Of a DNA stretch of 64,000 bases, positions 55,217 through 63,364 are shown in pieces. The notes under the pieces were generated by a model. That model searched no databases. It was not told the origin of the DNA and worked only from the letters and a program-made list of their open reading frames with translations. The position numbers were made by a program, and so were the translations under genes. Location: contig JAJZPM010000006.1 in assembly GCA_021811105.1 (NCBI GenBank), positions 1 to 64,000 of the forward strand, written 5' to 3'. Position 1 is the first letter of the stretch; every line of letters starts with the position of its first letter. The DNA comes from Nitrospirota bacterium (GTDB taxonomy: Bacteria; Nitrospirota; Thermodesulfovibrionia; Thermodesulfovibrionales; UBA6898).

Positions 55217-55885
55217 TTATGCTATCCCCCGAAAAATATCGGGGTCATCGCTGGCGATGCCGTCGACTCCCTTCGCGATGTATTTCTTAGCTTCCTTCTT
55301 CGAGTTAATCGTCCAGACCACCACCTTGAGACCGTTTTCGTGGGCACTCTCGATGTCTCTTGCATGGACAAACCTGTAGAGAGGAAGGAGGTACTGCGCC
55401 TGCAGCGCCAGCGCGGCCCTCACCGGATTCTTATATCTCGCATAGATGAGGCCGGTCTCTATTTTTTTGTCCGCCTCCCTCACGCGTGAAAGCACCTCTT
55501 CGTGAAAGGAGACGACTATCGCCCTGTCCTTCACTCTTTCTCTTCCGATTACTCCGAGAACTTTCTTTTCGTATCCCGCTTCCTTCAGTTCGACCAGAAC
55601 TTTTTCGATCTTCCCCTTGACGAACCGCAACGCCTCTCCCAGAGTCATAATCCTGTTGCCCGTGAGATCTTTCAGTTCACGCAGTGTCGCCTCCCTCACG
55701 CGACGCTTCTTGCCGTAGACCCTTTTCAGATTGTCGTCATGGATAACGACCAACCCGCCGTCGGCCGAACTCCGCACATCGAGTTCAATGCCATTCACCC
55801 CCATCTCGATGGCCTTTCCAAAACTTTCGCGCGTATTCTCGGTTTCATGTGCCTTGGCACCACGGTGGCCGATCCTCAGAAACAT
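55217..55885 (-). CDS. Glycerophosphodiester phosphodiesterase
   Basis: A 222-residue cytoplasmic GDPD-family TIM barrel that cleaves glycerophosphodiesters to glycerol-3-phosphate and alcohol. GHRGAKAHETENTRESF holds the catalytic His and Glu, GIELDVRSSADG the metal Glu/Asp, VVIHDDNLKRV the second catalytic His. VWTINSKKEAKKYIAKGVDGIASDDP is the standard ending. No signal peptide. Shortish but complete. Confidence 0.93.
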   Translation of the reverse strand: MFLRIGHRGAKAHETENTRESFGKAIEMGVNGIELDVRSSADGGLVVIHDDNLKRVYGKKRRVREATLRELKDLTGNRIMTLGEALRFVKGKIEKVLVELKEAGYEKKVLGVIGRERVKDRAIVVSFHEEVLSRVREADKKIETGLIYARYKNPVRAALALQAQYLLPLYRFVHARDIESAHENGLKVVVWTINSKKEAKKYIAKGVDGIASDDPDIFRGIA

Positions 55886-55988
55886 CCTTCCGCCTTCCTC
55901 CCTTTTTAATAGTATAGTGCCGGATGCAGCCGGAGACTATCCGGCATTGCCCAGCCGCGTGTATGCCCTACTCTTCGTACGGCGACAA

Positions 55989-56075
55989 ATGGAAAAGACC
56001 GTCCTTTATCTACATGGTAGTTTCAGTTCGTCTGCGACTGCGGCAAAGGCCCGCTTCCTGTGCGTGACTGGATAG
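55989..56075 (+). pseudogene. N-terminal fragment of an alpha/beta hydrolase
   Basis: ATG at 55989 opens MEKTVLYLHGSFSSSATAAKARF, the oxyanion-hole HG strand and start of a YqiA-like esterase, then ends after 28 codons at TAG. No catalytic nucleophile elbow is present. The next sequence belongs to a different gene, so this is a rearrangement remnant. Confidence 0.5.
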
Positions 56076-56084
56076 CCCGGCTGA

Positions 56085-56231
56085 GACGTCCGCACGAACC
56101 TCGGCTTCATTTTCACGGTCTGGGACCGGATGTTCGGGACCTACACGGCCCCCCGGTCAATAGAAAGAAACTTAGCGCTCGGGTTTGTCCCGACGCGGAA
56201 CCGCCTCATCAGGATGATCGTGGGATTCTGA
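56085..56231 (+). pseudogene. C-terminal fragment of a fatty acid hydroxylase/sterol desaturase
   Basis: A 48-codon frame reads NLGFIFTVWDRMFGTYTAPR then a helix and stop. The F-x-x-W-D-R-x-F-G-T-Y motif marks the C-terminus of di-iron fatty acid hydroxylase/sterol desaturase proteins. The His boxes upstream are missing and no start is present. Confidence 0.6.
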
Positions 56232-56305
56232 CTCGTCGAATACCATGATGAAGAGGACATCATCTGTCCGTCAAGGGAAGAAAAAATATATGCTCGAAAA
56301 AAGGG

Positions 56306-56334
56306 TTGACATATCATCCTTAAGCGCTTAATAT
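56306..56334 (+). promoter_or_regulatory. Near-consensus sigma-70 promoter
   Basis: TTGACA (56306-56311), a 17-base spacer and TAATAT (56329-56334), 57 bases before the lipoprotein ATG. With the GGAGGAGG ribosome site and a strong hairpin after the gene it makes a compact, highly expressed-looking unit. Confidence 0.8.
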
Positions 56335-56390
56335 TATGAGTAAATTGCCGGACGGCAGTTTATATCTTTATTATGGGAGGAGGTTCACGA

Positions 56391-56639
56391 ATGAAGAAGT
56401 TAGTGATTATTATGTTCGGTTTGATGATTGCGCTTTCCCTGACGTTCATGGGATGCCAGAAAAAGGAGGAGGCACCCGCGCCGGCTCCTGAAACGGCACC
56501 CGCACCGGCTCCTGCACCGGCACCGGCTCCTGAGAAGAAGGAAGAGGCAGCACCGGCCCCCGCGCCTGAGCAGAAGAAAGAGGCGGCTCCGGAGAAGAAA
56601 GAGGCGGCTCCTAAAAAGAAACCCGCAGCCGGTTATTAA
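56391..56639 (+). CDS. Small lipoprotein with Ala/Pro and Lys/Glu repeats
   Basis: An 82-residue lipoprotein: signal MKKLVIIMFGLMIALSLTFMGC with the lipidated Cys at 22, then a low-complexity tail of APAPAPE and KKEEAAP repeats ending KKKPAAGY. The tail has no fold; such tails may span the periplasm or bind peptidoglycan. The start follows GGAGGAGG. It has its own promoter and terminator. The sequence is simple, so homology is hard to judge; the expression signals make it convincing. Confidence 0.82.
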   Translation: MKKLVIIMFGLMIALSLTFMGCQKKEEAPAPAPETAPAPAPAPAPAPEKKEEAAPAPAPEQKKEAAPEKKEAAPKKKPAAGY

Positions 56640-56649
56640 TCGACTCGCA

Positions 56650-56678
56650 ACGAAGGGGGCCAAAAGGGCCCCCTTCGT
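56650..56678 (+). terminator. Strong hairpin after the lipoprotein gene
   Basis: Perfect 12-base arms ACGAAGGGGGCC / GGCCCCCTTCGT with a five-base loop, 10 bases after the stop. There is no T-tract, so it may act as a mRNA-stabilising end as much as a terminator. Confidence 0.7.
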
Positions 56679-56836
56679 CAATAACACCCGCACAATCAGT
56701 CCTTTCTCATCGAACCCTACTCGGAAGATCCGAACGAAAAGACCCCCGAATTTGATCTGACCTGAAACATTTCGCCTTCTTCCTGTATCAGGTATAATGA
56801 ATACAGCAAAGCTCTTCACACACACAGCGGCCCTTT

Positions 56837-59800
56837 ATGGAAAAAGAAACAATCAGTACTGAAAGCGGCGTCGTACTGTCTGTCGAAAAACAGGCCGATG
56901 ATGTCCGCGCGGAATTGGATATCAGCAGCAACGCTGCTGTGCCGTGCCTCCTTCACTGGGGACTCCGTCGGCGCGGAGACCCTTCCTGGCAGGCGCCTCC
57001 TCCTGATTCCTGGCCGGAAGGAAGCCGCGCATTTGACGAAAAGGCGATCCAATCCCCCTTTCTCAGGCAGGACGGCCAGGGCCGGATAACAATCAGACTC
57101 GGGAAATCATCGGATTTCCGGTCGATCGACTTCGTCCTCTTTTTCCCGGACGAAAACCGCTGGGACAACAACAGGGGAAAAAATTACCGGATCGAAATCC
57201 CGGGACGGCCGTCACCCTATGAGCCGGCACTCGGCGACCGCGCAGTCGCGGAGATCGCCGAGGAAATCATAGAGCATGAGACCTCCGGGAATTCCTGGAC
57301 ACTGATGCACCGGTTCAATCTCTGCTACGACCTGTTGGACAAGGCAAAAGATACGGAAGAAGGCCTTGCCCTTGTCTTCGTCTGGCTCCGCTACTCTTTT
57401 ATCAGGCAGCTGGATTGGCAGCGGAATTACAATACGAAACCAAGGGAACTCGGCCATGCCATGGACCGCCTCACCCTTAAACTTGCCGGCATCTACGGGG
57501 AGCTTCCCGAAAGAAGGGAACTGGTGCGCCTCATCATGACCACCCTCGGCAGGGGCAGCGACGCCCAGAGGGTGCGAGACGAAGTGCTGAATATAATGCA
57601 CCGTCACCACATAAAGGAGGTTTCGGGCCGCTTCATGGAAGAGTGGCACCAGAAGCTTCACAATAATGCAACGCCGGACGATATCGTCATCTGCGAGGCA
57701 TACCTCGAATTTCTAAGGAGCAACGGCAACCTCGAAAGGTTCTATAAAACACTCAATGACGGCGGCGTTACGAAGGAAAGGCTTGAAGGCTATGAACGGC
57801 CGATACGTTCTCATCCGGATTTCATTCCGCATCTGAAGGACGCCCTCATAGGGGACTTCGAGCATTTCCTTGGCATCCTGAAGGCTGTCCATGCCGGCAC
57901 GGACCTCGGAAGCGCCATACATGCGGCACGCTACCTCTTCGACAGCGACATGCACCAGCTCATGGATTTCATATGGTATCATCACGACGACTGGAAGATG
58001 CCCGCGGTCCAGCTCTCCGAAAAAACCACCGAGGCCCGCCGACGTATCGCAAGGTTGCTGTCGGGGCATCAGGACAGGATACGGGACCTGCTCTTCCTTG
58101 ATATTGCGCTCGCGGATTTCCTGAGGATCGTCACAGAGAAGAATCTCGGCCCTGATCAGGGTCCCAATGAATTGGTGGACCTCGCTGCATCGATGCTCGA
58201 AACCCTCTGCCTGTCCGGCCAGGGAGAAGAACTGGACTATGTCAGGAAAGATTGGGAACGGCTCGGGAAGAAGCCGCGATTCGACAGGGAATGGTCCCTG
58301 CATGCAAAGGCGGTTTCCGATCGCATGGCCGCCGTTGTCGGGGAGTCTGTAGACAGGCTGAACAGACTGCTCCAGCCGAAGGCGAAATTCCTCGGCAAGG
58401 CATTTCATGCCCAGACGTGGGCCGTAGAACTGTTCAGTGAAGAAGTCGTACGCGGCCTGCCGGTCTTCGCCTTGTCGCTTGTCCTGAGATACCTGGATCC
58501 CCTGCTGAGGAAGAGCGCACATATGGGGAACTGGCAGCTAATAAGCCCCGGTGAAGGGACCGCTGAAATAGCGGTGACGGAGACATTGAAGTCTGTTCAG
58601 GGCAGAAGTTTTTCACACCCGGTCCTGATCGTCACTGATAAGGTCTCGGGCGACGAAGAGATCCCCGGCGGAGTTGTCGCCATCATCACCCCTGCGGTCA
58701 TCGACATACTCGCGCATCTTGCGGTCCGTGCGAGGAATGCAGGCGTCCTTTTTGCGACCTGCTACGACACGGGACTTATCGGCAATTTGAAATCGCTTCT
58801 GGGCCACACGGTAAAGATAGGCATACGCAGCGGCGATGTGGTATTCGAGGAGAGCAGCAGCCTCGTTGAGACGACTGCTGAGAGGCACGCCCCCCTCCGA
58901 CATGCCGCATCGCGTCCTTCTTTCACTTCCTATGCGCTTACGATGGAGGAATTCAACGAAGATAATGTCGGCGGAAAATCGAACCACCTGAAGCAGCTGA
59001 GGGGAAAACTTCCCGACTGGATCGGCCTTCCGGCGTCAGCGGCGATCCCCTTCGGTGTCTTCGAAAAAGTACTGACTGATAAAGCAAACTCCGAAGCTGC
59101 AACGCAGTACAGTCGCCTTCTGGCAGAGGTTGAAAAAGGGGGCGAGAACAAAGTGGAACTTCTCCAGGCGCTCCGCGAGAATATACTGAAGCTTGCGGCG
59201 CCTGATGAGCTCGTTGCCTCCCTGCGTGTTGTCATGGAAAAATCCGGGCTCCGGTGGCCGGAGAATTGGGAAGACGCCTGGACCTGCATCCGGAAGGTCT
59301 GGGCCTCAAAATGGAACGAGAGGGCCTATCTCAGCCGCAAGGCAAACAACATATCCCATGACGACCTTTTTATGGCTGTGCTGATCCAGTCCATTGTCGC
59401 GGCAGATTATAGTTACGTGATCCACACCGTCAACCCCTCCACCGGAGCAAGCGAAGAGATTTACGCCGAGGCTGTGAAGGGACTCGGGGAGGCGCTCGTC
59501 GGCAATTATCCGGGCAAGGCCTACAGCTTCACCTGCCGGAAGGGGCAACCACAACCCCGGCTGCTTTCCTTTCCGAGCAAACGAGAAGGACTTTTCGGGA
59601 CGGGCATGATCTTCAGGTCCGACTCCAACGGCGAAGACCTGGCCGGATTCGCAGGTGCCGGACTTTACGACAGCTTCATCTTCCCGAAGCCCCGCAGGAT
59701 CACCCTCGATTACAGCGCCGACCCGCTTATCTGGGACGACTCATTCAGAAATAATTTTTCTGTCGCGATCGCCGAGATTGGTGAACTTGTCGAAGGGGCG

Positions 59801-59884
59801 CTGGGACCGCCGCAGGATATCGAGGGCGCATACTCGAAAGGTAATTTTTTCGTGGTCCAGTCACGGCCCCAGGTGGGCGTCTGA
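56837..59884 (+). CDS. Alpha-glucan, water dikinase homologue (plant GWD1-like)
   Basis: A 1015-residue dikinase. Residues 1-125 form a CBM45-like beta domain (CLLHWGLRRRGDPSWQAPP). Residues 140-460 match the plant GWD middle: NYNTKPRELGHAMDRLT, then IMTTLGRG, MEEWHQKLHNNATPDDIVIC, KTLNDGGVTKERLEGYERPI, LKAVHAGTDLGSAI. The phosphohistidine domain has the catalytic His627 in DILAHLAVRARN, then LFATCYD. The C-terminal ATP-binding domain has KVWASKWNERAYLSRK, ADYSYVIHTVNPS and FRSDSNGEDLAGFAGAGLYDS. GWD transfers the beta-phosphate of ATP to glucose units of starch. The next gene follows directly (TGA-ATG). Glycogen or a related polymer is the likely substrate; this is inference. Confidence 0.9.
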   Translation: MEKETISTESGVVLSVEKQADDVRAELDISSNAAVPCLLHWGLRRRGDPSWQAPPPDSWPEGSRAFDEKAIQSPFLRQDGQGRITIRLGKSSDFRSIDFVLFFPDENRWDNNRGKNYRIEIPGRPSPYEPALGDRAVAEIAEEIIEHETSGNSWTLMHRFNLCYDLLDKAKDTEEGLALVFVWLRYSFIRQLDWQRNYNTKPRELGHAMDRLTLKLAGIYGELPERRELVRLIMTTLGRGSDAQRVRDEVLNIMHRHHIKEVSGRFMEEWHQKLHNNATPDDIVICEAYLEFLRSNGNLERFYKTLNDGGVTKERLEGYERPIRSHPDFIPHLKDALIGDFEHFLGILKAVHAGTDLGSAIHAARYLFDSDMHQLMDFIWYHHDDWKMPAVQLSEKTTEARRRIARLLSGHQDRIRDLLFLDIALADFLRIVTEKNLGPDQGPNELVDLAASMLETLCLSGQGEELDYVRKDWERLGKKPRFDREWSLHAKAVSDRMAAVVGESVDRLNRLLQPKAKFLGKAFHAQTWAVELFSEEVVRGLPVFALSLVLRYLDPLLRKSAHMGNWQLISPGEGTAEIAVTETLKSVQGRSFSHPVLIVTDKVSGDEEIPGGVVAIITPAVIDILAHLAVRARNAGVLFATCYDTGLIGNLKSLLGHTVKIGIRSGDVVFEESSSLVETTAERHAPLRHAASRPSFTSYALTMEEFNEDNVGGKSNHLKQLRGKLPDWIGLPASAAIPFGVFEKVLTDKANSEAATQYSRLLAEVEKGGENKVELLQALRENILKLAAPDELVASLRVVMEKSGLRWPENWEDAWTCIRKVWASKWNERAYLSRKANNISHDDLFMAVLIQSIVAADYSYVIHTVNPSTGASEEIYAEAVKGLGEALVGNYPGKAYSFTCRKGQPQPRLLSFPSKREGLFGTGMIFRSDSNGEDLAGFAGAGLYDSFIFPKPRRITLDYSADPLIWDDSFRNNFSVAIAEIGELVEGALGPPQDIEGAYSKGNFFVVQSRPQVGV

Positions 59885-62800
59885 ATGCCCGACAGGCCCC
59901 GCATCCGGATAGGCAATCAGACCGCCTTTTCCGCAGAAAGAGTGACCCTTCCCTTCGAGTTCGCTGTCGACCACGGCTTCGACGCCTTCGAATGGTTCCC
60001 TGACAAGAAGGAAACAGGAGAGGGCTGGACGGTTCGGGACATTCCGGCTGAAGTCCGCTCATCGATTAGGGCAACTGTGGAGGCCCGCGATATTCGTCTT
60101 TCGGTCCATGCGCCCTGGCCGTCTGACCCTTTAAGCGGGGATGCCGCCCAGTCTTTCAATGATGCGATCGATTTCGCAAAGCAGATCGGCGCATCTCTCT
60201 TTATTGTCCATCTCAGGACGGACCTTGGGATCGGGGCTTATGCCGAGGCGCTCCGGCCTTTCATGCAACTTCTCAGGGAGGCGGGGATCGGTCTTGCAAT
60301 AGAAAATACTGTCTTAACTTCGCCCAAGGACATGACAGCTATTTCCCGGCATCTGAGCGGATTCGGCGAAGATACGGCATCTCACGTAGGAATATGTCTT
60401 GACCTGGGCCACGCAAACCTCTTCCGCGAAACCCGCAACGACTACCTCAGGTTCTTCGACATGCTCGGCCCGGAAGTCCCCATAGTTCATGTCCACATGC
60501 ATGAAAACTACGGGGACCAGGACAATCATCTCACGATCTTCACCGGGCCGGCGGGGAAAGACGCCTCCGGCATCAGGGCATTTGTCGAGCGACTGAAGAA
60601 AAGAAATTTCTCCGGCTCCATCATCCTGGAACAGTGGCCGAGTCCCGAAGGCCTGCTCGTCGAAGCCCGCAACCGTCTGATCGAAATACTTGGCACAAGG
60701 CCGGAGCACCAGCAGGCAAAGAGCAGCGCACCGGAGGAGGAAGATAACGTCACCAAGTTTGTGGAGGCAAACAGACGTTTACTCAGTTGGAGAAAACGCC
60801 TCGAATGGGTACTGCGCTTGCTGACGGATACTACAGAGGGGCCCGGCCCCGAACTCCTGACGTATATAGCCGTCTATCTGCGCTTCTTAGGCACAGGGGA
60901 GGTACGTTGCAGCGAAGACGGCGGCCACTACCGTCCCTCGCGTCATGCTAATATCTCAGGACATATCTATGAGAGACTCGTCACCCTTGCCACTGCCGAC
61001 AACCGGTTCGTAGTGAGGAAGATATATCCCTGGCTCCCCTCTTTCGACAGCGAGTTCAGGCGTTCGGAGCCGCTCACGCTCATCAGGGATATAGCCCACC
61101 GGAACGATATCCCCCGGGAGCTGAAGCAGGAGATCAAGACAACACTCCAGAACAAGCTGCACCGCTCGGCAGGGCCTGAGGACCTCGCCGTCTCCTCGGC
61201 GCTACTGGAAAGGATCACGGCACCGGGCGCTTCCTATCCGCAGTCATTTGTCGCGGAATTCAGGCGATTTCACGAGGAGCTGAAGGATTTTTTCAACGCC
61301 GGCTCGCTTAAGGAACTGCTCCTCCGGATCATCGAAAAAGATGAATTCGGGGACGTTCCGCTACTTCATGAATTTATCGCCATCCTCGACCGTCAAGGGA
61401 AAGACCGCGACGCGCTGAAGGCGCTTGAACTTCTCACAAACATCCGTGCCCGCCTCGTGCCGCAAACTCTCACTGACAGCGGCGCGACAGGCCTCCGGCT
61501 GCAGATCGCAGATATCAGGCTCGAAGACCATTCATTCGTTCTTCTCAGCCTTATCACAAATGCTGTCGAAGGCCGCATCGCCCGGGAGAAGATGCCATGG
61601 AAAACAGCGCTTCGTGCTTCCGTGCTTGCGGTGGCAAACATTCGCTTCGGCGGATTCGACCCCGAAGAATGTGCGGCAATAGAAGCGGAGACGGAGTCGG
61701 TGTCTTCTGTGTTCGATCACCGCAGGCGGGATAGTCTCCTCAGGCTGAAGGCTTCGGCCGACAGGTGCCTGAGACTTGCCGAATCATATAGAGACAAGAT
61801 CCTTGCACTTTTTCCGGAAAAAGCGAAGATGCTTGGACGGGCACTCGGTGTCGCAGAACATGCGATCAGTGTCTATGCGGACGCTGATATCAGAAGCCAT
61901 CCGGTTTTTCAACTTTCCAAGCTGGCCTCACTTCTCCTGAAGGAGATCAGGGAAGCGGCGTCGCTTCCCTTCTGTGACGTTATCGTGCCGGGGGCTGCCG
62001 GTGGAAGACTTCTGACCGGCCCTTCCCTTTTGTCTCTGCCGGTCACGCAGGACGGACCGGCCGTTGTGCTCACGGAGCGGGCAGCGGGAGACGAGGAGAT
62101 ACCCCCTTATGTCACCGGCATTATCGTCACCGTCGAAACTCCACTACTTTCCCATCTCGCCGTGCGCGCCCGCCAAAACGGCACTGTTTTTATATTCTGC
62201 GGGGATTCGAAGCGGATCGAAGAAATAAAGACATTTTCGGGGAAACCGATCTCGATCGCTACAGCCGGCGGGAATTTCCGGGTCTCCTCTGCCGAATTCA
62301 GCAGCAGCGGGGAGTCCGGCAGACTATGCTTAAGGACAGCCGGACTGATCGCGCCGCCGATAGAGTATCCGGGAGAGGCGCTGATCGCTCTGGACCTCAT
62401 AAGCACTTCGGCGGGAGGCGGGAAGGCGTATGGCGCCCGCAGACTCGGGGAGATCGCTGAGACGGAGAGTGCGGGATTCAGGGTGCCCGGGGGCCTCGTG
62501 GTCCCCTTCGGCGTTATGGAAGCATCGCTTCGTTCCAATTCCGCCCTGGCTGAGGAATATGCATCGCTGACCGCAGAAATCGATCGCCCGGCGCTGTCTG
62601 CGCAGAACGTCTGCCTCAGGAGGCTGAGGGAGATCATCATGCAGCTTATGCCGCCCGGCGAAGTGCTCTCCGGGGTGGCCCGGCATTTTGCGAAAGACAG
62701 CATGCTGATGGTACGTTCCAGTTCCAACTGCGAAGATGCCGAAGGCATGGCCGGGGCGGGTATCTACGATTCTGTTGCGAACGTGCCGTTGTCCGAAACC

Positions 62801-63364
62801 ACCGTAGCAATACCCAGGGTCTGGGCGTCACTCTGGAACAGGCGTGCGCTTGATGCCAGAAGGAATGCGGGCATCGCGCATGAAGCTTGCCGCATGGCGG
62901 TACTCATCCAGCCCGTGATCCCGGCAGACATTTCCTTTGTCATGCACACCGTCAATCCTGTCAGCGGGAACGAAGATGAAATACTCATAGAGTTAGCAGT
63001 AGGACTGGGAGAAACACTTGTATCGGGCCGCGAACCCGGATCTCCTTTTCGCATGATATACCATAAGAAGACCGGGGACCTGGAGATTCTCTCTTTTGCA
63101 AGCTATAGCTTCCGGTTGCGGCCGACCGGCCGCGGAGGAACTGTCAGGGAGAGAGTCGATTACTCGGCAATACCTTTTTCCCGTGACGAGGATTTCAGGC
63201 GGAAATTAGCTATGCACATAGGAGAATCCGGCGGTCTGGTGGAGCGTGCTTTAGGCAAGCCCCAGGACATAGAAGGGGTCGTCAAAGGCGAAGAGATTTA
63301 CCTCGTTCAGGCACGGCCCCAGCAAACAGGCCGACAGACAGGGAGGAAGGAATGTCCGACATAG
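59885..63364 (+). CDS. Fusion: xylose-isomerase-like TIM barrel + phosphoglucan-water-dikinase-like protein
   Basis: A 1159-residue two-part protein. Residues 1-275 are a sugar-isomerase/AP-endonuclease-2 type TIM barrel with its metal-site strands: SVHAPWPSDP, GLAIENTVL (Glu), ICLDLGHANL (Asp, His), VHVHMHENYGDQDNH (His), SIILEQWP (Glu). The rest resembles dikinases: a helical middle, a phosphohistidine domain with catalytic His757 in PLLSHLAVRARQNG, and a C-terminal ATP-binding domain (MLMVRSSSNCEDAEGMAGAGIYDS, VWASLWNRRALDARRN, ISFVMHTVNPVSGNEDEI). It begins right after the GWD stop. It may be a second-step dikinase, as PWD follows GWD in plants; the barrel role is unknown. Confidence 0.85.
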   Translation: MPDRPRIRIGNQTAFSAERVTLPFEFAVDHGFDAFEWFPDKKETGEGWTVRDIPAEVRSSIRATVEARDIRLSVHAPWPSDPLSGDAAQSFNDAIDFAKQIGASLFIVHLRTDLGIGAYAEALRPFMQLLREAGIGLAIENTVLTSPKDMTAISRHLSGFGEDTASHVGICLDLGHANLFRETRNDYLRFFDMLGPEVPIVHVHMHENYGDQDNHLTIFTGPAGKDASGIRAFVERLKKRNFSGSIILEQWPSPEGLLVEARNRLIEILGTRPEHQQAKSSAPEEEDNVTKFVEANRRLLSWRKRLEWVLRLLTDTTEGPGPELLTYIAVYLRFLGTGEVRCSEDGGHYRPSRHANISGHIYERLVTLATADNRFVVRKIYPWLPSFDSEFRRSEPLTLIRDIAHRNDIPRELKQEIKTTLQNKLHRSAGPEDLAVSSALLERITAPGASYPQSFVAEFRRFHEELKDFFNAGSLKELLLRIIEKDEFGDVPLLHEFIAILDRQGKDRDALKALELLTNIRARLVPQTLTDSGATGLRLQIADIRLEDHSFVLLSLITNAVEGRIAREKMPWKTALRASVLAVANIRFGGFDPEECAAIEAETESVSSVFDHRRRDSLLRLKASADRCLRLAESYRDKILALFPEKAKMLGRALGVAEHAISVYADADIRSHPVFQLSKLASLLLKEIREAASLPFCDVIVPGAAGGRLLTGPSLLSLPVTQDGPAVVLTERAAGDEEIPPYVTGIIVTVETPLLSHLAVRARQNGTVFIFCGDSKRIEEIKTFSGKPISIATAGGNFRVSSAEFSSSGESGRLCLRTAGLIAPPIEYPGEALIALDLISTSAGGGKAYGARRLGEIAETESAGFRVPGGLVVPFGVMEASLRSNSALAEEYASLTAEIDRPALSAQNVCLRRLREIIMQLMPPGEVLSGVARHFAKDSMLMVRSSSNCEDAEGMAGAGIYDSVANVPLSETTVAIPRVWASLWNRRALDARRNAGIAHEACRMAVLIQPVIPADISFVMHTVNPVSGNEDEILIELAVGLGETLVSGREPGSPFRMIYHKKTGDLEILSFASYSFRLRPTGRGGTVRERVDYSAIPFSRDEDFRRKLAMHIGESGGLVERALGKPQDIEGVVKGEEIYLVQARPQQTGRQTGRKECPT

